Under the pieces are notes generated by a model that saw only the letters and a list, made by a program, of their open reading frames with translations, ran no database searches and was not told the origin of the DNA. From assembly GCF_910591885.1 (NCBI RefSeq), contig NC_063275.1, positions 16,542,501 to 16,606,500 of the forward strand: DNA of 64,000 nucleotides. The letters run 5' to 3'. This document shows positions 49,101 through 62,300 of this stretch, in pieces (within the stretch, counting starts at the first letter, position 1; every line of letters starts with the position of its first letter). Made by a program: the position numbers and the translations under genes. The stretch is from Bombus terrestris (Eukaryota; Arthropoda; Insecta; Hymenoptera; Apidae).

Positions 49101-51500
49101 CGTAATCCTCGAGCGTGTGTATTTACAAGTTACGAAAAGGTTGGCGCATAATACCAGCTACGATGCTCTTCTCGGCCCACCGGAGCCGTGGAAGATGGCT
49201 TTTCTCTTTTCTCGCGAGGCTGTCGTGATTTCCTTTCCCTCTCCTTCGTACTTCTATGAGACGAAGATAGAGAGCAATGAGAACGAAGAAGGAGGATGAA
49301 AAAGAAGATACGAGAGAAAGAGAGCGAAGCAGGTCCAAGTTCCGGGAATAGAAGGACTCCTTCTTCATTCAGGATATCCAGGACGTGGCTCCTGCAGACT
49401 GGCCGAGCTCCGCTACCTGTTCCTTAAACCGAGCTTCCCTCCTTTTCTCTTGCTGCCCGGAGAAGATGGCCTTGCCGTGGTCATCAGTCATCCCGGATCG
49501 CTTTTCTCGTACATCATGCTGCGTTGAATCCTGGAACGAACCGTCCAGGAGGGCCCCATTATTCGTCATTACACGGTCACTCGTGAAAACACATTTCGAA
49601 TGACTCCCCACTCCTGTCACGCTGGGAATATAGCCCCTTTCTCCGTCACTCTTATTCGGTCCAGGACTCGTAGAGGTAACTGCGCTCGTGTTTCACATTC
49701 ACACGCTGTATTCACGGCCTCGCCTTTCGAGGAAGTTTCGACCAGATTGCGGTGGGCCCAAGCGTCAATATTTGGAATCCGCTTGTCTGCGAGATGATCG
49801 AGCGAAGATCCTTCTCTGCATCGTCGTTCGTGGGATCTTGAAACGGGAGACGAATACGGATCGATCAACGATGAGAATGTTTGATGCTAATTGTAGAGTA
49901 GTCGCAATCGATAATATACGACATTTGACGTGTTTTATGGGTTAATGGATGAAGCAGTATCATTATAAGGATCTCGACTGAAAATATTGAATCGAGATTC
50001 TTAACAATGAAGCAACGAGATTCGATTCTTTATTGGATGCATAAATTAGTATAGTACGTTGTTGTTCCGATCAACTATAGCGCTATTCTAGAGCAATTCT
50101 AAGACAGAGTAACTTAGTTACGACTTAATGCCAGGAATAACGTTGACGTCGATTCGACTTTCAAACCACTCTCCAATTCTACCCTCTTTCATAATTCACC
50201 ATCCTTCTTAAACCAATTCCTTTTATCGTATTCATTAACTCTTCACCGCGTCTATCAAGATCTAAATTAATATCCCGGTTCCAAGCCAATCGGGTATACG
50301 ACCTCGTCGTTTAGGCGGTGATGTCGCAACATTATACCAAGCAATGTGCGTCCAAAGGATCTCCAGGCGTAATTGAAGCGTGGCAAGGTCCGGCCAAGTT
50401 TCAGAACCGTCGGCAGTCAATGCCCAGTCTAATCACAAGTTGCCACAGAGGGCACGCGTCGAGCTGATGGGTTCATTAGGCGTCGGGACGCCGGCCGCAT
50501 CCAGATCTCACTTTTCTACGGGTAACGGTACCTCATTCGTCGCTATCCTCGCGGGATTGCTTCGACTTGTACGCGACCGGATTGCTTATCGCCTCCGCTC
50601 CACCGATTGAACCAGAGGAAGAGGAAGCGTTCCCGCAACATGATCGAACCTGATTGGCGTAGAGTATAATTCTTTGATACTGCAGCTGTGGGAGTGTACC
50701 TTTTGATGTGCGATGGGGTCGGTATTTTTATAACTTTTGGGTGTGATAGAAAAAATGTTATAATTTATCGAATCAAGGTTTGACGATTTACTCTCATAAA
50801 GATATTATTTTAGAAGGAAATGGTAGTGACATTTCTTTTTTATATTTCACGAACTGCGAAGCTTTCTCTTCGATTGTATAGTTTCGTAGTGTTTCAACTA
50901 TTTGATTAGAAAATACTCTCAGAATTTACATTCTTACAATTATTCGTTCCTGCGCTAGGTAATATCGACTTTGTACCGTGCGATGTATTTGCGACGTCGC
51001 CTAAAATATTCTCCATAGCAAAAAGCAAGAGATCTCACGTCTATCGCAGATCCGGCTAACGCTTAGATGCCAGTCAGCGGCGAAATTGTCGTAATTCGAT
51101 CGGACAACGAGCAGGTAGCGGACGTTTAAAAAGGGTGAACGGCTAAACGGGTTACTTTCCGAGGGTAGATTCGTCCGATAATGGGTTATCTTCCCTTAAT
51201 CGCTTCCCATCGATAGCAGACAACGTTTCTACTATGGGCTTTTTCGACTCACCTCCGGTGGAGAGAGACCGCCGCGCGGCCGCGAGATTGGCAAGCCAAT
51301 AATTGCGCTATTTTTCGCACTAATTTATTTCATTACGGCTAGAACAGGTTTGGCACTCGCCATTCGTCGACTTCGTCCCGTAATTGAGAAAACCATTAAG
51401 GGTTTCTCTCTTTCTTTCTTCCTCCGAACGTTTCCTCCCCGCCCTTTAAACTCCTTAATGAATTGAGCCTAACTGCGATTATACCATCTCGCTGGTAACG

Positions 51501-52189
51501 CCTCTCTCCTTTGAAGGGACGCGAACCCCTCCGAGATTCGACATTTAATTTTCTCGCGCCTCGTCCTCCTTGTCTTCTTCTTTTCACGGCCGTAAAAGTG
51601 CCCCCTTCGGTGGCCTATCGACGATTTACTGCCATCCACGAAAATATGTATATTCGTCGAAACAATTTTTCTACGATTCTGTCTATTCTTATTATTTCTA
51701 CGGCGATCGTTCGCCACTTAGCTGCCGAAGCCGGCGAATGGAATGCATATCGGCTGTTTATGCGACAGAGGAAGAAGAATGTCCGAAATAAAAATAAGAC
51801 CGGCCAAATGAAACCAACAAAAGGAAAAAAAAGCAGAGATCGAAAAAGAAAAGAGGGAAAAGCCGCCTGGAACAGAAAAGAAAAAGGGAAAAAAATAGCG
51901 GAAAAAGAGCGGTACGAGGGAAGAGTGGTCGGAAAAAAGAGGGGAAAAAGGGCAGAAAACAAAGGTGTATGTACGGTCGGCCGTGCCGAAAATCGGTCGG
52001 ACGATCGGGTCTGGTAGCCGTCGGAGCGGCAAGCGACGCCCCGGCGGAATAAATAATTCGCTGGTATGCACGTATGGGCCGTACGGTATAGACGAAGAGA
52101 AAAAGAGAAAAGGAGAGAGAACTAGTCGGTTGCCTCGTTCGAACCCCGAGCCTCTGCTCTCCTCTCATCTGTGTACACATAGACACGTA
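51501..52189. other. purine-rich tract and flanks
   Basis: From about 51775 to 51962 the plus strand is dominated by A and G (GGAAAAAG-type runs). A Lys/Arg-rich plus frame (51511-52017) and Phe/Leu-rich minus frames (51718-52315) arise from this composition. No domain is visible in any of them. A minus-strand reading would make it a long pyrimidine tract like that before a 3' splice site, but no exon could be identified. Confidence 0.5.
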
Positions 52190-52975
52190 TAATACGGTAG
52201 GTGAACGAACGTAGAGAACGTATAGCGATTTCATTGCCGGCATGGAGTGGCGTTTGACCGACGTGTGATATGCAGCGACGAGCCGTGATGGAGGCGGCGG
52301 TTCCAGGCGAGGCACAGGTGGTGCGAGCGGGGGTGACGGGGTTGGTTGGCTCTGGAAGCGTGTGTGACGCCAGCCAGCGTTACACCCTAACCCCCTGGCC
52401 CATGTGCGTTCTCTCTTTTTCGTTCTATGCTTGGTCCCGGTTGCACCGAGCCACCCGATTCCCTCATACCATTCTCCTGCGCCTCCTCCTCCTACAGCTC
52501 CACCTCCTCGTTCCCTCTGCTCCGCGGCCGTTCTCTCTCACCGTTGCAGCAGCCCTTTCAAACGGCCGATGCAATATTCAGCGGCTCTTGGCAGTCACCC
52601 GTGGGGGAGGCTCGTTGGGGTGGTTGCTGCTGGCCGGTTCTCGTTGCCTCTCCCCGAAAAAAAAGAGCCCCACGTGGCCGGAGCCTCGGACCGTCAAATT
52701 GGCGCCGCTGTCCATCAACCGGTGCGCGAGCAATCGCCTCTCTTTCGCTCTTCTCACTTGTTCCTCCTTCCTTCCGTCTCCGTCCTCCGACGCGAGCTTG
52801 TCTCTTTCCTTTTTGCACCCTTTTCCGCGGCGGCCATTCGACCACCGAGCTTTCATGCGAACCTCCGCCGACTAGCTGCTAACTTCGCTTCCCACATAGG
52901 AGATTCACGTTTTTTTGCATTCTCTGCGGCATCGTGCGGCGGTAGAGAGTATATGGATTGCAGGAATTAGTGAAG
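52190..52975. other. GC-rich island open in several frames
   Basis: The richest CpG/GC stretch after 14 kb. The window's longest frame (52270-52875, plus, 201 codons, starting MQRRAVMEAAVPGEAQ) overlaps two other plus frames of 188 and 151 codons and two minus frames above 90. This means lack of stops by composition. The first ~30 residues of the longest frame look less biased than the rest, so a 5' exon with a nearby donor cannot be excluded. A promoter or 5' UTR is the most plausible function, unproven. Confidence 0.35.
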
Positions 52976-55900
52976 ATGATAGATATTTGATGGTTGGTGA
53001 TACCGCTTAATTCGTGCAATTAAGGATTTTATTATTATTTTCTAACGTTTCGCGAAATATATCCCGGCAATGTAAGATGCTGTCTTTCGAATCGATGTAT
53101 CTACACGACAAATTGTATTTCGCAGCTGGTAGCATAACTTGGCCAAATTTTGGAAACAATATTGTACTCTGGTCGGAGATGATTACACGAGTGAAACAAT
53201 GTCGCGGCTGGCCGGTTGCCAATCGTTCTGTCTGCTCCGAATTCTTCAAGCGAGCAAAGTCAATTTTGTAACAACGACGTCGAAGAGTCGACGACAAGGG
53301 AAGCATGACGGGCCCCGGGCCGCGAGCAAGTATCTACGGTCTCGAACGACACCAAGGAACGACGAAATAAGAAGAGATCGCGGTCGTACGGGCGAGAACC
53401 CATGGACTCCTGTCTACCGACAAAGCCGAGTAAGAGCGCGCCTCGTGTATATTACCACCTCGAGGAGAGCGCGAGTAAGGCGACGAAAGAGGAAACCGTG
53501 AAGAAAGAAAAAGAGAAAGAGGGTTCGGGGTGGCGGAGGGAGCATAAAAGACTCGACACTCCGTTATAATAAAGTCCACCCTCGGAAGCCTTCCGCTCGC
53601 CCTGCGCCGTTCGCCCTCCTCCGCCTGGCAGCAGCAGCATTACGCCATTCAACTTACTTTGTTCCTCAACTTTATTAATTTTTCCCTCGGTCTTGGGGGA
53701 CCTAGAACGTCTCCTACCCCCGTTCTCTACCCCTCAACCAAGCAGGTCGGTTATATCGAGAACCTAGCCGCTGGTGTTGGGGACAGAACGGGGAAAGGAA
53801 GGAGCGGAGTTGAGCGCAAGGGAAAAAGAAGGAAGGAGGAAAGGGTGAAAGAAGGGAAGAGGCTTTGCCGGGCTTTCTTGTGACGGGAAATTTAAAAATC
53901 TGTCTACGCGTTGTCGAACCACCCGAGGAAACTTTATTATTAGCGCCCACCCTGCACACCCCCGCTTCCTCTTTCTCTTCGATCTTCTACCCGTTCGCTC
54001 GAGAAGGGAAGGGAACAACGACGAAGACGACGACAACGACGACGACGACGACGACGAGGAGGATGGCGCGGTTCGACGAACTACACCACGAACGAAGATA
54101 TTGCTTTTATAAACTCATTTGCAGCCGCGACCCGGGATGGAACGGAGAAGTTTTGACCCCAGTGAAGCAGCGCGACCTCCACTTTCCCGGACAGGATTTG
54201 CACCGTCCGTTGACAAGCTTCTGGTGATTGATGCGTCCCATGGACTAAAGACTCTCGCTGATGCCGAATAATTAGGGGGTGATTCTTCGACACTTCGCCG
54301 GAGGTGTTAGCTTTTTTTACTCCGCCTCCTGCCCTTTTACCACCCACCCCGTTCGCCAGTCTCGGCAGACTTTAGAAGGGCAAGGCGCGTGAATGTCGCG
54401 AGAACGTCGCTTCACAATAGCGATTAAGTTGCGATTTTTCGGCGGTCCGAAATGAACTCGGTTGAATGGGACAAAAATACGTTTACTAAGTTTCGAAAAA
54501 AACCTGGCCACCATTCTTTCTATATACGAATACGTTTAAAAAAGAAATATTCAGCGAAAACGTCTCTACGAACTGTGTTGATTGGTAAGTAGCGAGCGAT
54601 TTTCGAAAATCTCGAGAACACGGAAGATTTGGCAGGAAATCCAGATCGGCATTTTGCTCGAGAGGGCTCGATCGAAACGAAAGGTCGGTAAAGGAAAGGA
54701 TCCAATTGTAACGACATCCGTGAACCGATTAGCGGTGGACGCGCTTCCATGCGGCTCTCTGGCTGCAACATAAATATTTACGACTCATTCACGAAGCTAA
54801 TATAAATGCGATTTAGGCGTTTGCTCTTTTTAGTGCACGCTCTAATCCGATTAGGCCCGGGCTGGTACAATGCGTCGTGGCTGCTCGCGCATTGTGCGAG
54901 CCCACCTTACCCCCTCTGCGAAAGAAAAGCTTCTACCCTTCGAGCGTTCAGGACTATACGCTCCCCCTTTCCTCGCCTCCCTTGCTATTTTTGACCAGTG
55001 ACGCGGATTTAGTCGCTTTACGACTGCTCCATACACACCGAAACATAAGTTGACGTGCGTTGCTTCTGCGTCCGCCACCGATGCTCTTTTCGTGAGACGG
55101 GGTCCGAGTCTGTCGCTCTAGGAACGTCCATTGTTAACCCCCTTACGCTTAAACACCCTGTTCCCGCTGCACGCGTTTCAACTGTTCACGCTATGGAGGA
55201 TGTGTCGTGCTTTTTTGTGTCGCTGATGATGATTGATTCGCGTCGAGGCTTTGAATTGGATGTAGCGTTCGTGACACGGGAACGTGATTTGTTTGGACGG
55301 TTAATGCGGTTGTTAAACAATTGCCCATAGTTATTTTCCGATATCCTTACACCGTCCGTGTTCTCTACTACACGAAGATCAATTCCGTGTTACTAAACTT
55401 GTTCTTTCAATTGGTCGTGGAATTGGTTGTATTTTGTATTCAGTCGTTTCTTAGTGAGGAATAAGTACGGTGCGTTTCAAACTACAATGGAATGTGTACG
55501 TCGTTTAAATAAATATCAAGATAGCGTCGATCACGACAACTTGCGGTATAATTTTCTTTCGCAACCGAGTCCGTAGTTAGAGGCTGGCGCAACTTGCTCG
55601 TTTTGACAGTCCTCTGAAAGTCGAGACACGGTGTTGTCGTTGGTTGGACCGCGAAAAAAAGAAAAGAACACGATGCCTGCGATAGCGTTTTCATAAACGA
55701 GCGCAACGAGTCCGTTAATTCTAGCTCTCGAGTCCAGTTGTTGGTTGCTGCTTTTCGCGGAACGACGAGCGAGTAGAGTAGCGAGGAGAAGCAGCGGAAC
55801 ACGGGCATTCTCATTACACGAGTGTGCGCGCGTTCTTCAGATGAAGAGATGGAGGAAAACGCGAGGGACGAGGCCGGTGTAAGCGACTCTCCACCCCATT

Positions 55901-57430
55901 GTCAGCCAGAGCCTTTTCAGAGACGCATTTGTTATCCTTTGAATGAGGAGCAAGCTATTATTTATTCCATTCTTATTTTTTGTCAGCCGCCCGTTGTGTA
56001 GTAAATGGATATAAGTCAGCGCGGGCGAGCAGTGGCTCTGTCATTTTTATCGCCTCTCCCTGAATTAAGAAGGTGGAGCCCGCGACTTCCTCCTCCTCGT
56101 CCCTGTCTCTTTCGTTTCTAGTTCCTCCGCTCCGCTCCCTTTCCTCCCTATCTCGCCACTCACCCGCCGTCGACTTCTCGCTCTTTCCATGCTTTCCTCT
56201 TCCTCTTTCGCCCTCTTCCTATCTCTCGACTAACCGACGAGCTGAATCGAGCAGGAGGACCGCCATATTTCTGCCTTGCCGGTAGGGTACACTCTCCGTG
56301 TCATTGTTCCGATTGTGACCAGGCCGAAACGAGCTGGGCGTTACTACTTGCTGAACGCACGATTTATAGGATCGAGTTAGCTCGAGAGCCGGGAAGAGTT
56401 GCAAAACTGCTGGCTTGTCCGCTATTGGCTCTGGTCCGCTACCGTTTTTCTTTGACATCGAAGAGACGGCCGGGAAACGGTCGAGCTGCGTCGGAACCCG
56501 ATCACCGTGCCATCCGCTCGTTTCCATTGCTTCCTTTCCAAGCGCTACCTAACCTCGTATTTCTCCCAGAGATTTATCTACGAATCTATCCATCGTCCTT
56601 CTTCGTCAACGATAAAATATGATATGTAAAACTCGAACGATAGAAATCGTTCGCACGAATACCGTACGTACAGTGGATGGAGGATCTGAGACAGGTTTAC
56701 GACAAGATTCTCCAATTTCCTATGAAATTTGCATGGGACTGGCTCTCGAGCGGACGTCTTCCCATCGCAGAAAGTTGGCCAAGGGTCCGAGGAAACGGCT
56801 GACCAAAGACTTACAGCGATCTCCACTCCGTATTGTCAATAATAGATCGCGCTTCTCATATCGCAGTCCACGTAGAAAGTGGCTACGCTTTGGAACGGTG
56901 TCCGAGATATCGTTGTCCGTCGCTAAGCCTCCTTTTTCCTCCGGAACACATCCCTATGGTTCCGGATCTCGTGTCCAGACGCGACGCTCGCTTTTGCTAG
57001 AGCTTCGATATCACATCGCTCGATCCTATAACATATTTGACGGCCGATGGAGGGTCCGTGAAATCGGATTGACCAGTGTCCATATTGGCTTTTCTCTTCC
57101 TGGACCGCTACTTCCTTTCACCCTCCACGTGGATAAGGATTACCGCGGCGGACAGACGTGGCACGATCGTCGCGAGAAATATGGCATCGATACGGCATCG
57201 ACGCGTTGAAATTTATTGCGGCTACGGCTATTTCTCGTTCCAATTCGATACCCGTTGTCTTTCTGTAAACTCCCAACAAGATCCGCTCGAGCAGACCCAA
57301 TTTATTCGCACGCGTTCGAAACCAACCCCTGAGAATCTCGCGAAATGAGCCTGGTAAAGCGACCGCGCTTTAAGTGGCAACTTGATCGTCTGGTTCAACG
57401 ACGAAAAGATATTCTCCTCCGGTTAACTAC
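52976..57430. other. non-coding stretch, simple repeats and pyrimidine tracts
   Basis: No gene is supported. Purine-rich at about 53775-53870, GAC array at 54015-54063, pyrimidine-rich on plus at 56083-56230. The 196-codon plus frame at 56619-57209 is unusually long for its composition but Arg/Ser-rich without domain, splice or start context; see the rejected list. Confidence 0.5.
54015..54063 (+). repeat. (ACG)n trinucleotide array
   Basis: About 16 units of ACG with a few AAG/ACA interruptions. Same repeat family as the array at 19742-19798 but in the opposite orientation. It yields poly-Thr, poly-Asp or poly-Ser in translation, without coding meaning. Confidence 0.9.
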
Positions 57431-57931
57431 GGTGGAAGCTCGGTGAAAGGCGAGAGCAGCGAAAGAAAAGGGATAGCAGGGAGAGAAAGGAGGGAAGAGA
57501 GAGAATCGAGCGAACGAGCTCGGGATTAGCCGGTGGTAATAACCGTCTCCGCGGTTTCGAAAGCTCGCCAACCAGCAGCCACAAGCACTCGTCTGTTTCA
57601 GAGGGCCGAGGGAAAGAGAAACGCTTGCGGGAGAAAGTGGCGAAAGCGTACCAAGGGTGGATCGAAGGGAAAGGCGCGCGCGGAGGGTAGAGGTTCACGG
57701 GGATGATTTTACGCGGCGAGGCACAACGTGGGCCTACACGGTAGTCGGTGGCCGTGTCGGTAGGCGGTCTGAGGCAATCCTGTTGATTAAAAGGTGGGGC
57801 ATCGACCCAAATAAACTCACCATTAAACCAGATGAGTCTCCGCGCGATCGCGCTTCAACCACGTTCTACGTTTCCACAAATGTTTCTGTGTATGTACGCG
57901 ACTACCAATGTATACGAGCTTCTACCGTATT

Positions 57932-57976
57932 TATATATGTATCTGTGTATGTATGTGCGCGTGTACGTGTGTATGT
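57932..57976 (+). repeat. TG/TA-rich alternating tract
   Basis: Mostly alternating pyrimidine-purine steps (TATATG, TGTGTATG, GCGCGTGTACGTGTG). Such DNA is Z-form-prone and is a degenerate microsatellite. Confidence 0.7.
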
Positions 57977-59354
57977 CCACCACCCTGTTTCGACCTACCC
58001 TCTTTTTCCCTTCCACCGTGGCGCTCGACGAGCCATGGGAGCAAAGGAGAACCGAAGAGGGGTGGTGCCGACCGCGGGGAGGGGAGAATAAATTGATTTC
58101 GTTGACTCAACCAGCCGTAACGCCCCCTCAGCATGATATCAACCCTAAGCCTCGGTTATCTTTATTTAAGCTTTACGAGAGTCTATGCCGGCGAATCGGG
58201 GCAACTTCTGGGTGGCTTCTTCTTCTTCCCCTTGCTTCTTCCTAGCGTTCGCTGCTGCCGTTCGTGGGTTATAAGCAGACGTATACCGGAGAGAGGAAAA
58301 AATCGCTTGAATTCCTCTGCGGTTCTCCTCCGAGCAACGCTGGCGAGGATCCTACGAACGACTCTTTCGAAGTAACGCGTTCGACGGAGGGTAACGAGCA
58401 CAGGATATTATCAACGTAATGACTCTCGTTATACTCCTTTGTAATCGTAGAATTTTGAAATCGAAAATAGCAGCAATAAATTCCATTTCCATCTTTTTCG
58501 GGGAAATTTCTTTGATTAATGTTACCGATCTTCTTTCGATGAAAATCAATTCTAACCAGCACGGCACCTACAACTCAATACCTGAACTGTTCCTCCTCCG
58601 TTTTCTAAACCCAACACCGTCTAGAAAAATAAACAAAGCACCACACCAAGCGTCGATTAATTCGCGTTTCAAATTTTGTTGCATCGTATCATTGCATAAA
58701 CGATTCTCTTCCGTTTCACACCGAAAACGTTCTCCTATCGAGCCCTTCTAAACCAGAATCGTTAAACGCGATGCGGATTCGCCATCTACGGTAACACATT
58801 CGATGCGGTCTCCCGTCAACGGGTCCTGGAATGGATTCTGGAACACGGGAATTCACGTGGCGGATGTTTGCTAATGAGCGCGATACGCGAAACGTCGTGT
58901 GTACACACCTGGTCGATGTAACGCGTGGGTACCGATGACACCTCGCGGTGTAAGTATGCCGATGGGTATCACGCGGCCGACGTACACGCCCGCTACGAAT
59001 GTATTCAGGTATTACATCTAGTAGACGAGTGTTCGCCGCTGGCTTATACGATCTCTCTCCCTCGCGCCCGGCAAATCCCGCTGACTAGCGTCCCTTTCGC
59101 CCTATCCGGCTCTCGCGCGCGATCTCTCGCTCGCAGTCGGCCCGACACGCTTCGAACACAGCTTTAATTAATCGTGACCCCGTACGCTCGCCGCCGTTTA
59201 CCGTAATCTGCTGCTTACTTATCGACGTCTCTGTCTCGACTCTCGTTCGGTTATTGAATCATGGGATTTGTCTTAGCTTTGCTACCGATTATAGAAGCTT
59301 TGTTGATTAAGAAGAAAATCCAATTAAAATGAATGACAGAGTATTGTGAAATTA

Positions 59355-59371
59355 TTTATATATATATATAA
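59355..59371 (+). repeat. (TA)n run
   Basis: About eight TA units. Confidence 0.8.
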
Positions 59372-62300
59372 AAGTCAAAATACGTACGTATGTTAAAAGG
59401 TTCTATACCGTTCAACGTAAAACTTCGGAGAAGGGAATTCTGGAATATCTTTTCCGAATGATGCAATTTTGCATTTGTACAATTTCCGAATGTCGGAAAT
59501 TTCGATATAATTATCAAATCGCGGCAACTTGAACTCATATTATTTTCAAATTATGAAAAATTCTGTACATTGGTTTCTAGAACGAACCATTTAGGAGCCA
59601 TATCGATTCGCTTCGTTCAAAGAACATCACGCAAATTACCCAACTGACACGTCCACATACGCTTCGGAACGAACATTGGTAATAAGACCATATATTCTCG
59701 TATGGATATTACGCAACAACGAGACGAGTCATTTCTCAGAGTGTCAACTGCATTGAATCGAAGGATACTCGGTCGTGTCCAGGGAAGAGCGATGCGTCTA
59801 ACATTCCCGAGGGTGTCGTGAGGCCCTGTTGGGGGATGCCGCGTAGCTTCATCAACGGATATTAAAGGATTTGCATGAAGTATTATTATCGTTATTGCGA
59901 ACGTATCCAATAGAACGGAAGGGGCTAGCGACTACGTGTGGGGTGAGACGAAACGATAATTTTATTCGACACTCGATCCTCTTGTCGGCTTTCCACCAGC
60001 CGAGAGTGCGATTCCGTGTTAGCCGCTGCTAATTTTCACAATATTTAATTGTCCTGGCATTATGATTGATTCGACGATATATTTTCGACCGATCGCGTTT
60101 TCCTGTCCACGATCGTTTTACTGTAAGAACAGGCCGGACATCGCGAGATACACACTGTTCGCAACGAAACGAGCGAGGTTGATTAAATGATATATCGACG
60201 CGTTTATGAACAAGAAGTGACGAAACTCCGCATAATTTTTTTTTAATTCCTCTTTACGCTACCACATTATAGTAACGGCCATTTTTGTTACACGATATTT
60301 TATCGTGATAAGAACCTGATAAAAGAACGCCTCATTGGAAAATAAGGATATCTTATACCAATAACTTTCGCAGCCGTTCTGTCTATCCCACCGTAAATGA
60401 TACACCAGTTTCCCTTAACCAAACTTTCACCCTAGTACCGAGGTATTAATTAAATTAGAAACCCGCAATCGTTCGACTGGATTTCCTTCAGTATATGGGC
60501 GGCATTTTTACCGGATTTTAATACAAGCAGCGCATTATAGGCGATCCGGATGGATGACATTAAATTATATAGGGGTGATGTATACAGTAAGGAAACGCGA
60601 GGGGGGTCGCGAATAGCAATTCGCATCTGTGGCCCCGCAGAGGGTGTAACTGTTATAAGGAACGAGGGCGCCGACTCGCCACCTCTTCATCCCTCTATAC
60701 CGCCTGTTCCCTTTGCCCTCTCTTCGCACTACTTGGCGCTGACTTTATTGCGCGGCAATTTGCTTATTAACTCGCAGTTAGTCTCGGCTGCGCGTCGATT
60801 AATTAATACGCGCCGAGTCGCCAGATGGAGGCACGCCCAGAACTCACCCCTCGATACCGAGTCGGCGAGATTGTGCGTGTTACCCTTAAAGATTTGCCAG
60901 CCAACTCGCCGGCATTATCGGCCCGGCAGATTGTTATTCAAACAGTTTCTTTGTGTCGGCTGGTCGGGCGGAACGACTGTACCGAAGAGTTTTGCTAAAG
61001 CGTTTTATGCGTCGATGTTAACAGGGGTGGAAATGGATCGCGATCTCAGCAAGAAACGTTGATTGCTCATGCAGGTTTTGTGGATCTCATGTATTCCGAG
61101 TGTCGAGATTAAGAGTAATTTAGGATTCATTATGTATGTACGAAAATGATTCATCTCACCGATACTTTCTATTTATTAAAAAGAAAAGCAGATTAAAATA
61201 GAAAAATTCGTGGATTTGCATCGAAATTAAGATATCTATAATAAAATGAAAGAGGACAAGATTTTATTTCTATTCGTTTATTCACAAGAATTCGTTATAC
61301 GTTACATGTGTGAAACCGGAAAAAAGTATCAACAATTTGAAAAGGAATCGAGTGATCGAGTCTCGCTACCGCTTCCCATTCGATCGTCAATATTTGCTCG
61401 GTGAAAAGGTCAGCCGCCACCGTGCGCGTCTTCCTTCAATACTCTCCCCATAAAGAGCGAATGTGTAAGCTCGTCCATCCGACACACCGTCGCCCTTGTC
61501 TTCACCTGTGCTCGGCCGATTTATGTATACGCGGCCTCCCGGTTAATATTGAGCCGCGTAAACGCGTCGGGAGCAAACATTTGACCAGGTTTCTTGGTCG
61601 ACAAACTCGAACGGAGAATTCGCTCAACAGTCAGGCGACGAGCACACAAACGAAGGGTGCTTTGTCGTTACCGATCGGGACAGGATCGATCACGATGGTA
61701 ATTTCATGTCTAAGACACGATTGTTCCAACTCGTAAGATTACTCGTTTGTAATTTCATTTGTATTATATAATCAGTTGCTATCGTTATCAAAATTTGGAA
61801 ACAAGTTCGATTTTACATTTACTTCACAGTTCAAAAAACAATAATATTTCATCTTCAGACGATTTCGGTGCACGCGTATCGAGAAGGCGGGATTTCATTT
61901 CGCGAGATGGACAGCGCGCGTATCTGCACCGAGATGCAGAATGGAGCACACGAACGAACGATCGGCAGAGAAGAGAAAAATCATATTGACCTCGAGCCAT
62001 ACACGCCTCGACGTCGACGGCTACGAATCAATAAAGATCTGCCATCGCTAGCTTTCAGTCGAATGGGAGAATATTTCAAACATCCAGCGTCCCTCCGTTT
62101 CTTGCCACCCCCCTCTCACACCGCTGCTTATTCGCACTTTTATTATCTCGGCGCGAGAAACATTTTTTATCGACTGCCCCGCGCCACCGTCCTCGGACAC
62201 AGCCTGTAAACTTTCCTCCCTTTTACCCTACAACCTCTCTCAACCTTTTTCCACCTCCAACCACCCTCTGCTCCTTTTCCTTCGTCGTTCGTTTTTCCCT

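Larger units (their letters stand above)
44473..51500. other. non-coding stretch, one strong hairpin
   Basis: No gene is supported. The 172-codon minus frame at 46114-46632 overlaps another open minus frame and has no domain. The compound hairpin at 45349-45388 and the AT-rich tandem repeat at 46047-46122 are listed separately. Otherwise the DNA is unique. A TCAGT initiator-like sequence at 49071 lacks a convincing TATA or downstream element. Confidence 0.5.

Noticed and set aside
49061..49110. TCAGT initiator-like core promoter
   Set aside because: No TATA box at the right distance and no downstream promoter element or coding exon nearby.
51511..52017. 168-codon Lys/Arg-rich plus-strand frame resembling a nuclear basic protein
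   Set aside because: The basic residues come from the purine tract (AAA, AAG, GAA codons), and the minus strand is equally open over the same interval.
52125..52160. tRNA-like T-arm sequence (GTTCGAACCCC)
   Set aside because: No A box, acceptor stem or anticodon arm could be placed at the right distance; other TCGAA-type sites across the window failed the same way.
56619..57209. 196-codon plus-strand open frame
   Set aside because: Long for its composition, but Arg/Ser-rich, without a recognisable domain, start context or splice partner. Roughly 0.3 frames of this length are expected by chance and several similar ones exist in the window.
60550..61062. 170-codon plus-strand open frame
   Set aside because: No recognisable domain or gene context; length is within chance expectation.
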